Positions 1 to 7,678 of a stretch of 57,094 bases of DNA are shown in pieces. The notes under the pieces are model-generated. The model did no database searches. It had not been told where the DNA came from and saw nothing but the letters and a program-made list of their open reading frames with translations. Every line of letters starts with the position of its first letter. The stretch's first letter is position 1. Origin of the DNA: JAICYJ01 sp035695105 (lineage in GTDB: Bacteria; Actinomycetota; Thermoleophilia; Gaiellales; JAICJC01); contig DASSEV010000068.1 in NCBI GenBank assembly GCA_035695105.1, positions 1-57,094 of the forward strand, given 5' to 3'. Made by a program: the position numbers and the translations under genes.

Positions 1-884
1 GCATCCTCCACCTGACGGGTCAGATCGACCTGGGATGGGATCCGGCGCTGACCGCGATCCTCGATGCCGTCACGTCCGCCGGCGGGACGATCGAGCGCCG
101 GACGAACGCCCGGCTGCGAGAGGCGTTCCCGGAGCTCGACAGCGGGGCCGGAGACGGGCTGTTCCACCACGATGCGGGAACGGTGCTCGCCGATGCCGGG
201 CTGCGCGCGTTGCAGCGTGGCGCCGTCGCGGCCGGGGTGCGGCTGCTGGCCCCGGAGCGGGTAACGGGCATCGAGACGGAGGGGCACGTCATCGTCACAG
301 CCGGCGATCACAAGCTCGAGGCCGGCGCGGTCCTCATCGCCGCGGGCCCGTGGTCGGGCGAGCTGCTCGACATGGCCGGCCTCCGGCTGCCGCTGGCTCC
401 TGCGCTTGCCCAGGTGACGTTCCTGGACGCGCCGTCGATGGTCTCGCGGCCGGGCATCGCCGAGTGGCCCGAGCCCGGCGAGGCCGGCGTGTACGGGCAT
501 CCGGTGCCCGGCGTCGGCTACAAGATCGCCTTCGACGCCGGCAGCGAGGGGTGGTCGCCCGATGTCGAGGAGTGGCACGCCGACCCCGCCGAGGACCGCC
601 GGATCCTGTCGTGGCTGGCTCGCCGGGCGCCGGACGTGCCCCGCCGGGTCGCCTACAGCCAGCGCCACCCCTGGACGATGACGCCGGACTCCGACTGGGT
701 GATCGATCGCCGGGGGCCCGTCGTGCTGGCGTGCGGGTGCTCCGGGCACGCGTTCAAATTCGGCCCGGCCCTGGGGCCGCTGGTGGCGGACGTCGTCGAG
801 GGCGCCCGCCCGCACCCGCTGTTCGCGCTCGACCGCGACGGCCTTCACGCGACCGCGTCGGCCGGCGATCCGATCGCTCGCTAG
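1..884 (+). CDS. Sarcosine oxidase / N-methyltryptophan oxidase-like FAD enzyme (3' part)
   Basis: The gene enters from the left edge, so its start and the FAD-binding Rossmann motif are not visible. Reading from base 3 gives about 293 residues of a D-amino-acid-oxidase-fold flavoprotein. The end carries TMTPDSDWVID and then GCSGHAFKFGP, the C-terminal signature of monomeric sarcosine oxidase and N-methyltryptophan oxidase. Known members oxidise N-methyl or secondary amines, releasing hydrogen peroxide. In sarcosine oxidase a Cys at the start of this signature binds FAD covalently. Here that position reads His (HPWTMTPD), so covalent attachment at this site looks impossible. The exact substrate cannot be told. 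Confidence 0.8.
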   Translation, partial: ILHLTGQIDLGWDPALTAILDAVTSAGGTIERRTNARLREAFPELDSGAGDGLFHHDAGTVLADAGLRALQRGAVAAGVRLLAPERVTGIETEGHVIVTAGDHKLEAGAVLIAAGPWSGELLDMAGLRLPLAPALAQVTFLDAPSMVSRPGIAEWPEPGEAGVYGHPVPGVGYKIAFDAGSEGWSPDVEEWHADPAEDRRILSWLARRAPDVPRRVAYSQRHPWTMTPDSDWVIDRRGPVVLACGCSGHAFKFGPALGPLVADVVEGARPHPLFALDRDGLHATASAGDPIAR

Positions 885-967
885 GTCGCAGCGTCAGGGT
901 TGCCATCGCCCGATAAGGGTCTCTGAGGCGACGCAGGATTCGGGGCGCCGGCACCTAACACGGTGCC

Positions 968-1111
968 ATGCGGTACGAACCAACCTACGGCGTCACCCGT
1001 GCCGGCCCCCGGCCCCGTGCCTGGCTGCGCCTGATCATGCTGGCCGTGATCGTGGCCATGCTGTGGGGCGTCGTGCTCGCAGGCATCGTCATGCTCGCGC
1101 GCGCGATGTAA
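968..1111 (+). CDS. Small single-span membrane protein, 47 aa
   Basis: An ATG at 968 opens a 47-residue frame ending in TAA. It has a short basic/proline N-terminus (PRPRAWLR) followed by one clear hydrophobic span of about 22 residues (LIMLAVIVAMLWGVVLAGIV). No good Shine-Dalgarno sequence precedes it. It sits alone between the flavoenzyme and a small zinc-ribbon-like gene. I do not recognise a family. Codon use is typical of the neighbours, which with the clean membrane segment is the only support for it being real. Confidence 0.4.
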   Translation: MRYEPTYGVTRAGPRPRAWLRLIMLAVIVAMLWGVVLAGIVMLARAM

Positions 1112-1221
1112 CCGGCGCGCCATCATCCGGCATCCGTCCGTCGTCTAATGGCGTAGTGGTGGTCCGGGGCGGACGTCGTCGTCCCCTCGGGCTACGCTGT
1201 CCGACCCATCTCGGAGAGGCC

Positions 1222-1503
1222 GTGATCGACCGCCTGCGCTGCATCACATCGCGACACCGCTGGGACACGTCCTGGGACTACTTCGCCGGCGTGATCCACA
1301 TCCGCGCCACCTGCCGCCGCTGCGGCGCGTCCGCGTTCGAGGCCGTCGACCTGGTGCCCGCGGGCGCCCGGCCGGGCGCCGGCCACGGCGTGGAATACAG
1401 CTCGCAGTACGGCGTGGTCGGCCCGATCCTGTGGGACGACCAGTCGACCTGGTCGAGCGGCGGCGAGCTGCCTCCCGCGCTGCTCACCTACCTGGCGTTC
1501 TGA
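1222..1503 (+). CDS. Small CxxC protein of unknown function, 93 aa
   Basis: The GTG at 1222 is preferred because GGAGAGG lies just upstream at 1213-1219; the frame is open further upstream but without such a signal. The protein begins with a basic, aromatic stretch (RHRWDTSWDYF) and has one Cys pair (TCRRCGA) near residue 32, which could be half of a zinc site. The C-terminal half is rich in Gly, Ser and aromatic residues. I do not recognise the family, and neighbours give no functional hint. It is soluble by inspection, with no signal peptide or membrane segment. Confidence 0.55.
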   Translation: MIDRLRCITSRHRWDTSWDYFAGVIHIRATCRRCGASAFEAVDLVPAGARPGAGHGVEYSSQYGVVGPILWDDQSTWSSGGELPPALLTYLAF

Positions 1504-1579
1504 CCGCCACGCAGGTGTGGCTGCGGCCGCCCGGGGGTACGCTGCCCCGGCATTCCGGCCGCCGACCACGAGGAGCCGC

Positions 1580-2497
1580 GTGACCGATCAGATCCGACAG
1601 AACCAGCTTGGCCGCTCGGGGCTGACCGTGTCTGCCGTGGGGCTCGGGTGCAACAACTTCGGCAGGCGGCTCGACCGCGACGGCACCCGCCGCGTCATCG
1701 ATGCCGCCCTCGACGCCGGCATCACGCTGCTCGACACCGCGGACATCTACGGCGGCGGAGGGGAGTCCGAGCGGCTGATCGGGGATCTGCTCGGCAACCG
1801 GCGCGACCGGGTGGTGCTGGCCACCAAGTTCGGCATGGACATGGGCGACGGCACGGAGGCGAGGGGAGCGCCGGACTACGTCCGCCGCGCCGTGCGGGCG
1901 TCGCTGGAGCGCCTTCGCGCCGACCACATCGACCTCTACTACTACCACCGCCCCGACGGCGTCACGCCGCTCGAGGAGACGCTGGGCACGCTGGCCGAGC
2001 TTGCCGATGAGGGCACGATCGCTGCCTACGGCGTGTCAAACGTGGACGCGGCCCAGCTGCGGCAGGCCGCATCGCTCGGCGATCCGCGGCTCGCCGCCGT
2101 CCAGAACGAGTACAACCTGCTCGACCGGTCGGCCGAGCGCGACGTGCTCCCGCTCGCCGGCGAGCTCGGGATCGGTTTCATTCCCTACTTCCCGCTCTCC
2201 AGTGGGCTGCTCTCGGGCAAGTTCCACCGCGACCAGCCTCCCTCCGCGGGCACCCGCATGGCCGCCCGCTGGGACGAGGTCGACGACCGGGTGTTCGACC
2301 GTATCGAGTCGCTCGAGTCGTTCGCCGCCGAGCGGCACCACACCCTGCTCGAGCTCGCCTTCGCGGGCCTGCTTGCCCAGCCCGGCGTGGCGTCCGTCAT
2401 CGCCGGCGCGATGACGCCCGAGCAGGTGGCGGCGAACGCCATGGCGGGAGGCTGGCAGCTGGCGGACGAGGACGCGGCGGAGCTCGCCCACGTCTGA
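1580..2497 (+). CDS. Aldo/keto reductase, 305 aa
   Basis: NAD(P)H-dependent oxidoreductase of the aldo/keto reductase superfamily, a cytoplasmic TIM barrel acting on carbonyl compounds. The catalytic tetrad is visible: Asp52 and Tyr57 in LDTADIYGG, Lys83 in ATKFG, and His123 in YYYHRPD. Length is normal for the family. The GTG at 1580 is chosen because AGGAG lies 4 bases before it at 1571-1575, and because the protein then starts directly at the usual first strand (LGRSGLTVSAVGLG). The family is broad, so no substrate is proposed. It is followed after 23 bases by an unrelated thioredoxin-like gene that has its own promoter-like box. Confidence 0.9.
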   Translation: MTDQIRQNQLGRSGLTVSAVGLGCNNFGRRLDRDGTRRVIDAALDAGITLLDTADIYGGGGESERLIGDLLGNRRDRVVLATKFGMDMGDGTEARGAPDYVRRAVRASLERLRADHIDLYYYHRPDGVTPLEETLGTLAELADEGTIAAYGVSNVDAAQLRQAASLGDPRLAAVQNEYNLLDRSAERDVLPLAGELGIGFIPYFPLSSGLLSGKFHRDQPPSAGTRMAARWDEVDDRVFDRIESLESFAAERHHTLLELAFAGLLAQPGVASVIAGAMTPEQVAANAMAGGWQLADEDAAELAHV

Positions 2498-2505
2498 GCG
2501 GCCGG

Positions 2506-2511
2506 TAGGCT
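2506..2511 (+). promoter_or_regulatory. TANNNT box for a near-leaderless start at 2521
   Basis: TAGGCT ends 9 bases before the ATG at 2521, and no Shine-Dalgarno sequence is present. In actinobacteria a TANNNT -10 box this close to the start codon usually marks a leaderless or near-leaderless transcript. It would drive the two-gene selenoprotein unit. Confidence 0.45.
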
Positions 2512-2520
2512 ACCGCTTGG

Positions 2521-3975
2521 ATGGCATCGACAGCCCTCACCGTCACGCCGTTCACCGGTGGCGCGGCGGAGCTCCGCGACCGCGCCCGCACGAGCGCGGT
2601 GCTGCTGGTCTTCGCCCACGGCGACTGCCCGACGTCGGCGCTCGCCCTCCGCGCGCTGAGCACCGCCGAGGGCGCGGGCCCCGAGCTGGTCGTCGTCGCC
2701 GAGGACTCGCCGCAGGACGCTGCGCGCCTCGTCCTGCGGGCGGGCCTGCGGGCGCCCGTGCTGGCAGAGGAGCCGCCCTACGCGGCATCCTCGGAGCTCG
2801 GCATCGAGGCGGTGCCGACCGCCGTGCTGCTCGAGCCCGGCGGGGCGGAGCGCGAGCGGCTGGTCGGCTGGGACCGCGCCGGGTACGAGCGGCTGCTCGG
2901 CGTGCCGCTCGCGTCCCACGGCGCCGAGCGCAAGCCGGGATGCGGCTCGCGCGCGTCCGAGCCGCCGCAGGCGGGCGGCCTCGACGAGCCGGAGGACATG
3001 TTCGAGCGGGGCTTCACCGACGGCCTCCCCGTCGTCCCGCCCACGCCGGAGCGGGTCGACGCGATGCTGGGCGGACGCGACCCCGACCGCTCCCTTGGCA
3101 CCGTCGCTCCCGCGCACGGCGAGGCAACGCTGCGCCGGGTCGCCGCCTGCGCCGTCCTGGCCGGGTGCCGTCCCGACTACTTCCCCGTCGTGCTGGCCGC
3201 CGTCGAGGCGGTGCTCGAGCCGGGGTTCAACGCCCACGGCATCGGCGTCACGACCCAGCCGGCCGGCGTCGTCGCGATCGTCAACGGGCCCGCCCGCGAG
3301 CGGCTGGCGCTCAACTCCGGCATGGGCGCGCTGGGGCCGGGCAGCCGCCCGAATCTCACCATCGGCCGCGCCCTGCGGCTCGTTCTCACGCTGACCGGCG
3401 GCGCCCAGCCCGGCCGGCTCGACCGCTCCACGCTGGGCAGCCCGCTCAAGCTCGGACTCTGCCTGGCAGAGGCCGAGGAGCGCAGCCCGTGGGAGCCGCT
3501 CCACGTCGAGCGGGGCATGGCGGCCGGGCAGTCCGCCGTGACGGTGCTCGCGGCCGATGCGCCGCTCTCGGTCTCGGATCACCGGTCACGATCGCCTGAG
3601 GAGCTGGCTGACGTGCTCGCGCAGGCCGCCGCCGCCACCTGGAGCCCGTACTGGTGGCCGATGGACGACGAGACGCTGATCGTCGTCTGCCCGGAGCATG
3701 CCGACACCTTCGCCGGGCACGGCTGGTCGAAGCAGCAGGTGCGCGAGGCGATCTTCGACGCCGCCTGCCGGCCGGCGGGCGCGCTGCGCCGGGGCGAGAC
3801 GACCGAGCACGTGCGGGCGGCCGCGGACGACCAGCTCGTGCACAAGTGGACCGACCCCGGCCGCATCATCCTCATGGTCGCCGGCGGCGACGCAGGCCGC
3901 TACTCCGCCGTATTCGGCCCGTGCGACGGCATGGGCACCGCAGCCATCACCAGGGAGATCGCATGGACTACGTGA
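2521..3975 (+). CDS. Thioredoxin-like fusion protein paired with a UGSC selenoprotein, 484 aa
   Basis: Residues 1-125 look like a thioredoxin-fold domain: a strand (AVLLVFAHG), then DCPTSA with a single Cys36 where thioredoxins have CxxC, and later EAVPTAVLLEPGG, matching the cis-Pro strand. After a Cys-containing linker (KPGCGS), residues 165-484 form a second domain that I recognise only as a conserved partner of UGSC proteins, with FTDGLPVVPPTPERV, ACAVLAGCRPDYFPVV and SPWEPLHVERG. No enzymatic activity is known to me. The gene overlaps the selenoprotein start by 13 bases, which suggests translational coupling and a shared redox job. No signal peptide is seen, so it is probably cytoplasmic. 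Confidence 0.7.
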   Translation: MASTALTVTPFTGGAAELRDRARTSAVLLVFAHGDCPTSALALRALSTAEGAGPELVVVAEDSPQDAARLVLRAGLRAPVLAEEPPYAASSELGIEAVPTAVLLEPGGAERERLVGWDRAGYERLLGVPLASHGAERKPGCGSRASEPPQAGGLDEPEDMFERGFTDGLPVVPPTPERVDAMLGGRDPDRSLGTVAPAHGEATLRRVAACAVLAGCRPDYFPVVLAAVEAVLEPGFNAHGIGVTTQPAGVVAIVNGPARERLALNSGMGALGPGSRPNLTIGRALRLVLTLTGGAQPGRLDRSTLGSPLKLGLCLAEAEERSPWEPLHVERGMAAGQSAVTVLAADAPLSVSDHRSRSPEELADVLAQAAAATWSPYWWPMDDETLIVVCPEHADTFAGHGWSKQQVREAIFDAACRPAGALRRGETTEHVRAAADDQLVHKWTDPGRIILMVAGGDAGRYSAVFGPCDGMGTAAITREIAWTT

Positions 3976-4481
3976 GCCCGTTCGACGACCGGGCGCGCAC
4001 GCCTCACCGGCTCGCCGGCCGGCCCGCCGCCATCGAGGGCCGGCGCGTGGCGCTGCTCGACATCACGAAGGCGCGCGGGGACGAGTTCCTCGACCGCCTG
4101 GAGCTGCTGCTGCAGGGCCGCGGCGCACGGACGTTCCGCATCGCCAAGGAGGCGTTCTCACGTCCCGCATCCGTCGAGGTGATCGAGCAGATCGCCATCC
4201 ATGGCGACCTGGCCGTGGAGGGGCTGGCCGATTGAGGGTCGTGTGTGTCGTGCAGTGTGCACGACGCGGTACGTCTGGAGCAGCGCGGGATCCCGACGGC
4301 GGTGATCGGCACCGAGCCGTTCCTGGACGAGGCGATCGAGCAGGCCACCGTGCTCGGCATGCAGGAGCTGCGCATCGTCACGGTCCCCCACCCGGTGCAG
4401 CTGCTCTCGACGGAGCAGGTGCACGGGCTCGCTGACGCGGCACTGGCCGAGATCGAGCGGCGGCTGAGCTCGAGCGGCTGA
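3963..4481 (+). CDS. UGSC-family selenoprotein with in-frame TGA (Sec91), 172 aa
   Basis: The frame from ATG 3963 runs to TGA 4479-4481 and is interrupted only by the TGA at 4233-4235, read here as selenocysteine 91. Around it the protein reads VEGLAD-Sec-GSCVSCSVHDAV, which is the U/C-GSC motif that names the UGSC (seleno)protein family. Both sides of the TGA continue one protein: a beta/alpha chain before it, and RLEQRGIPTAVIGTEPF after it. A SECIS-type hairpin begins 12 bases after the TGA. The gene overlaps its thioredoxin-like partner by 13 bases. Biochemical function is unknown; Sec-x2-Cys suggests a redox centre. Splitting it into two genes at the TGA would be an error. selA, selB, selC and selD are not in this window. 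Confidence 0.85.
4247..4265 (+). promoter_or_regulatory. Bacterial SECIS-type hairpin
   Basis: GTCGTGC (4247-4253) pairs perfectly with GCACGAC (4259-4265), leaving the 5-base loop AGTGT. The loop starts 18 bases after the TGA codon and has G as its second base. This matches the general bacterial SECIS pattern of a short stem, a loop about 16-37 bases past the UGA and an early loop G. The apex GTGC-AGTGT-GCAC closely resembles that of the E. coli fdhF element, which binds SelB. Confidence 0.8.
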
Positions 4482-4482
4482 G

Positions 4483-4836
4483 TCAGCCGGCCAGCGCCGG
4501 CGCGTCCTGGTGCTCGGCGGGCTCGGCCGGATGGCAGGAGTCCCCGTGCCCGAGCCGGTCAGGGTGCCGTTCGCGGTGGCGTTCGTGCAGCTCGTGATGG
4601 TGGTGCAGCGTATGGTGGTTCGGGCACACCTTCCAGGTCGTCCCGCGCACCGGGAACCGGCCCGGCCGGGCACACCAGACCACCCGGCAGCGCGTGTGCC
4701 ACCACGCCCAGGCCAGCGCGGCGGCCGTCAGCACGAGACCGGCGAGGCCCGCGAAGTCCGAGAAGGCGGTGCCGGGCGAGCCGGCCCACCACTGCTCAAG
4801 CCACCCGATCACCGGCGCCCGCGTCGTCGAGCCCAT
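4483..4836 (-). CDS. Small His-rich membrane protein, 117 aa
   Basis: One hydrophobic segment (about residues 27-46, GLAGLVLTAAALAWAWW) is followed by a cytoplasmic or exposed tail with three Cys and a striking His cluster (NHHTLHHHHELHERHRERH). The tail could bind a metal such as zinc or nickel, but no family is recognised. The ATG at 4836 lies inside the end of the upstream zinc-ribbon gene, a 41-base overlap that suggests an operon. Its stop lies 1 base from the convergent selenoprotein stop. The overlap and unusual composition leave some doubt that it is translated. Confidence 0.5.
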   Translation of the reverse strand: MGSTTRAPVIGWLEQWWAGSPGTAFSDFAGLAGLVLTAAALAWAWWHTRCRVVWCARPGRFPVRGTTWKVCPNHHTLHHHHELHERHRERHPDRLGHGDSCHPAEPAEHQDAPALAG

Positions 4837-5338
4837 GCCGGATCATCGGCGTGAAGGCGGGGTGGCGGCCCGTGAGGCGGTCGACGAAGCGGTCGACGTG
4901 CCCCTCGTGCGCCCGCATCGACTGATCCAGCCCCTCGTCGAAGGTCTGGCGGATGGCCGCGAGATTACGCTCCTCCTCGGGCGTCGCCGGCGCCTCCGGC
5001 GTGGGCTGGGGCAGCTGGTCGAGCTCGCCGGCGTCGAGCCAGAACAGCTCGTCCGCACGGCAGACGTCGACCGGCGCGGGCGCCGTGTCGGGGCCGGCCG
5101 GAACCTCGGCCATGGTGCCGCCGCACATCGGGCAGGGCTTGCTTCCTGCGGGCGCGTTCTCGGAGGCGTGCCACAGCTTGCGGATCTCGTCGCCGTCGAT
5201 GTGGCTGTAGGCCGCGGTGACGGTGCAGGCGGCGCCGTGGCTGTTCGGGCACGACCAGAAGGCTGTCAGCCCGTTTGCGCTCAGGGCGAGCGGGGCCTGG
5301 CAGGCCGGGCACACCGGAGCGTCGGGTGAAGGCGTCAT
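4796..5338 (-). CDS. TFIIB-type zinc-ribbon protein, 180 aa
   Basis: The protein has two Cys pairs near the N-terminus (VCPACQAPL, then FWSCPN) and a second zinc-ribbon half (PCPMCGGTM), followed by VDVCRADELFWLDAGELDQL. The last motif is the hallmark of the zf-TFIIB family (CPxCxG...C...GxWLDxGEL). Members are small bacterial proteins of unknown role. ATG 5338 is chosen over longer starts because GAGGAG lies 9 bases upstream. The C-terminal third is charged and probably helical (EEERNLAAIRQTFDEG). The downstream His-rich membrane gene overlaps its end, so the two are probably co-transcribed. Confidence 0.75.
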   Translation of the reverse strand: MTPSPDAPVCPACQAPLALSANGLTAFWSCPNSHGAACTVTAAYSHIDGDEIRKLWHASENAPAGSKPCPMCGGTMAEVPAGPDTAPAPVDVCRADELFWLDAGELDQLPQPTPEAPATPEEERNLAAIRQTFDEGLDQSMRAHEGHVDRFVDRLTGRHPAFTPMIRHGLDDAGAGDRVA

Positions 5339-5429
5339 GGTGGTCAGCTCCTCGCTGTCGACGTCGCGGCCGGATGCGGTCGCCCGGGACATATCGGCAG
5401 CTTGCCGCCGGTGCATGACCGTGGGCCGG

Positions 5430-5924
5430 TTACCGTGCGCCGTCGGCTGCGCCCGCGCAGCTGGGCACGTGGTGCGTCGCGAGCCGGAGCAGCAGGGCGT
5501 GCAGCTGTGCCCGCTCGGCCTCGCTCAGCGGTGCGAGGAACTCGCTTTCGATACGGGCGGACAGCCGGCGAAGGCGGCCGAGCGCGGTTCGCCCGTCGGA
5601 GGTCATCCGCACGACGTGGCGGCGGCGATCGGCCGGGTCGCGCTTGCGCTCGATCAGCCCGGCCTCCTCGAGCTCGTCCAGCATCCCGACCAGCTGGCCC
5701 TTGTCGTAGCCGAGCGCCTCACCGATCGCGCCCTGCGTCTCGGTCGTGCCCTCGTCGAGCAGCGCAAGGATTGCGTGGTGGTAGGGGTGCAGGCCCGTGC
5801 CCTCGTACGCCTCCATGGTCTCGCTCTTCGCGGCCATGCCCAGCCGCTTGAGCAGGAATATCGCCGAGGAGACGAGCTCCTCGGGGAGCCGCATCGGCGG
5901 CTGGGTGGTGACGATCTGATTCAC
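5430..5924 (-). CDS. MarR-family transcriptional regulator, 164 aa
   Basis: A winged-helix MarR repressor of normal length. Visible parts are the dimerisation helices at both ends, the recognition region GAIGEALGYDKGQLVGMLDELEEAGLI (about residues 65-91) and the wing RKRDPADRRRHVVRMTSDG with its typical DPxDRR motif. It starts with GTG at 5924 and is transcribed divergently from an MFS efflux pump. The shared 71-base spacer holds two palindromes, so it probably represses both itself and the pump, with release by a small aromatic or lipophilic ligand. That regulation is inferred from layout; the family assignment is secure. Confidence 0.88.
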   Translation of the reverse strand: MNQIVTTQPPMRLPEELVSSAIFLLKRLGMAAKSETMEAYEGTGLHPYHHAILALLDEGTTETQGAIGEALGYDKGQLVGMLDELEEAGLIERKRDPADRRRHVVRMTSDGRTALGRLRRLSARIESEFLAPLSEAERAQLHALLLRLATHHVPSCAGAADGAR

Positions 5925-5978
5925 ACTCGAAGTGTAGCGAAAAAACCGTGGGTTGTGTATACTGTTGAGATATTCAAC
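5923..5978. promoter_or_regulatory. Divergent promoter with two candidate MarR operators
   Basis: The spacer holds ACACTCGAAGTGT (5923-5935, 5-base arms, covering the marR start codon) and GTTGAGATATTCAAC (5964-5978, 5-base arms). TATACT at 5958-5963 is a near-consensus -10 for the MFS gene, so the second palindrome lies right where RNA polymerase melts DNA. This is a classic repressor position. No clear -35 was found. Confidence 0.5.
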
Positions 5979-5995
5979 GGTTGTGGAGGCTGATA

Positions 5996-7444
5996 ATGGG
6001 TTTAGTCACTAATTTACGGTCTCGATGGGCGGCACTGGCCCTCATCGTCACCGCGCAGTTCATGGTCGTCCTCGACGTCGCCGTCGTCAACGTCGCTCTG
6101 CCATCGATCAAGGCCGACCTCGGCTTCAGCGAGTCGGCGCTGCAGTGGGTGATCTCGGCGTACGCCATCGTCTTCGGCGGCACCCTCCTGCTGGGCGGCA
6201 GGCTGGCCGACCTGTTCGGCAGGCGCCGCATGTTCGTCGCCGGGCTGGCGCTGTTCTCGCTCACGTCGCTGCTCTGCGGCCTCGCGTGGTCGGCCGGCTC
6301 GCTGGTCGCATTCCGGGCGCTGCAGGGCCTGGGCGGCGCGCTGCTGGCACCCGCCGCGCTGTCGCTGCTGATGACCACCTTCACCGAGGGCCGCGAGCGC
6401 AACCTCGCCCTCGGCATCTACGCCGCGGCCGCCGGGAGCGGCGCCGCCGTCGGCGTGCTGCTCGGCGGCGTGCTGTCGAGCTACCTGAGCTGGCCGTGGA
6501 TCTTCTTCGTGAACGTGCCGGTCGGCGTCGCGGCGGCCGTGCTCACGCCCGTGCTGCTCGCCGAGAGCCGGCCGAACCTCGGGCACCGCCACTTCGACAT
6601 CGCCGGAGCGGCGACGGTGACCAGTGGGCTGATGCTGTTCGTCTACGCCCTGACGCGCGCGACCACGGACGGATGGACGGCCGGTTCGACGCTGGCGCTG
6701 CTGGCGCTGTCGATCGGGCTGATCGGGTGGTTCGCCTGGATCGAGCACACGTCGCCCTGGCCGCTGCTGCCGCTGCGGCTGTTCCGCCTGCCGACGCTCG
6801 CGGCCGCCAACGTGGCGATGGCGATCATCGCGTCGGTCGTGTTCTCCGAGTTCTTCCTGCTCACCCTGTACCTGCAGGACGTGCTCGGCTACAGCGCCGT
6901 CGAGACCGGCGTCGCCTTCACGGGCTTTGCGTTCACGGTCACCGTCGTGTCGAACCTGGCGCAGTTCCCGATCGCCCGGTTCGGCGTGCGAGCCACGCTC
7001 ACGGCGGGCCTCACGCTCTCGGCCGTCTCGGTCGCGTACCTGTCCCGGCTGCCGGTCGATGCCCACTACTTCTGGGATCTGTTCCCCGGATTCGTTGTCG
7101 GCGGTGCAGGCCTCGGCCTCACGTTCGTTCCGGTGACGATCGCCGGGCTGGCCGGCGTGCAGCGGGCCGACGCCGGCATCGCCTCGGGCCTGATCAACAC
7201 CAGCCGGCAGATCGGCGGCGCGATCGGTCTGGCAGCGGTCAGCGCCGTGGCGACCACCTCGGCGACGCCGGGCACGCCGGGAGCCGCCGTCACCCTCGAC
7301 CACGGATTCCAGAACGGCCTGTATGCGCTGATCGGCCTGCTGCTGCTGGGCATCGCCGTCTCGGCGTTCCTCGTCCGGCCGGCCGCACCGGCACCCGTCT
7401 CAACAACGTCGTCCGAACCCACCGTCCTGCAGGAGGCTGCCTGA
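5996..7444 (+). CDS. MFS drug-efflux transporter, DHA2/EmrB-QacA type, 482 aa
   Basis: A membrane protein with about 14 hydrophobic segments, the DHA2 layout. Motif A appears as LGGRLADLFGRRRMF after helix 2, the helix-1 signature is VVLDVAVVNVALPSI, and the antiporter motif C region is AAGSGAAVGVLLGGVL. Such proteins export drugs or dyes in exchange for protons. ATG 5996 is chosen because GGAGG lies 6 bases upstream at 5985-5989; an in-frame TTG at 5981 lacks a ribosome site. It is divergent from a MarR regulator, which supports inducible efflux. The next small gene starts on its stop codon. Confidence 0.92.
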   Translation: MGLVTNLRSRWAALALIVTAQFMVVLDVAVVNVALPSIKADLGFSESALQWVISAYAIVFGGTLLLGGRLADLFGRRRMFVAGLALFSLTSLLCGLAWSAGSLVAFRALQGLGGALLAPAALSLLMTTFTEGRERNLALGIYAAAAGSGAAVGVLLGGVLSSYLSWPWIFFVNVPVGVAAAVLTPVLLAESRPNLGHRHFDIAGAATVTSGLMLFVYALTRATTDGWTAGSTLALLALSIGLIGWFAWIEHTSPWPLLPLRLFRLPTLAAANVAMAIIASVVFSEFFLLTLYLQDVLGYSAVETGVAFTGFAFTVTVVSNLAQFPIARFGVRATLTAGLTLSAVSVAYLSRLPVDAHYFWDLFPGFVVGGAGLGLTFVPVTIAGLAGVQRADAGIASGLINTSRQIGGAIGLAAVSAVATTSATPGTPGAAVTLDHGFQNGLYALIGLLLLGIAVSAFLVRPAAPAPVSTTSSEPTVLQEAA

Positions 7445-7638
7445 TGGAACTGACCACGAGCTCCCGAATCCAGCACCAGTCCACCATCGACTCGCTGCTC
7501 GCAGAGCTGGACGAGCGGCGCCGCCGGCTCTACCGGCTCCAGGCGGCCGGCGTGCAGCGCGCGGGGATGCGCGACCTCAAGCGCGACCTGCAGGTGGTGC
7601 GGGACCAGCTTCGCGACGCGGTTGCGGAGGCCCTCTGA
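7444..7638 (+). CDS. Small coiled-coil protein, 64 aa
   Basis: The ATG at 7444 shares one base with the MFS stop codon, so it is almost certainly translated from the same message. The protein is almost wholly helical and highly charged (LLAELDERRRRLYRLQ, then DLKRDLQVVRDQLRDAV), with a heptad-like spacing of Leu. No membrane segment or known motif is seen, and I do not recognise a family. Its coupling to the efflux gene hints at an accessory role or co-regulation with it, which is inference only. Confidence 0.65.
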   Translation: MELTTSSRIQHQSTIDSLLAELDERRRRLYRLQAAGVQRAGMRDLKRDLQVVRDQLRDAVAEAL

Positions 7639-7678
7639 TGGGCACATCACCCTCTTTGCCCCGATGGAAGGACGCGTG

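Noticed and set aside
1138..1200. A tRNA-Glu-like start (CCGTCGTCTAATGGCG)
   Set aside because: The rest does not fold as a cloverleaf: there is no matching acceptor stem, anticodon loop or T-loop, so it is chance similarity.
4245..4481. A separate 78-residue gene starting with GTG
   Set aside because: It is the second half of the UGSC selenoprotein in the same frame, with no ribosome site of its own and the family motif split across the TGA.
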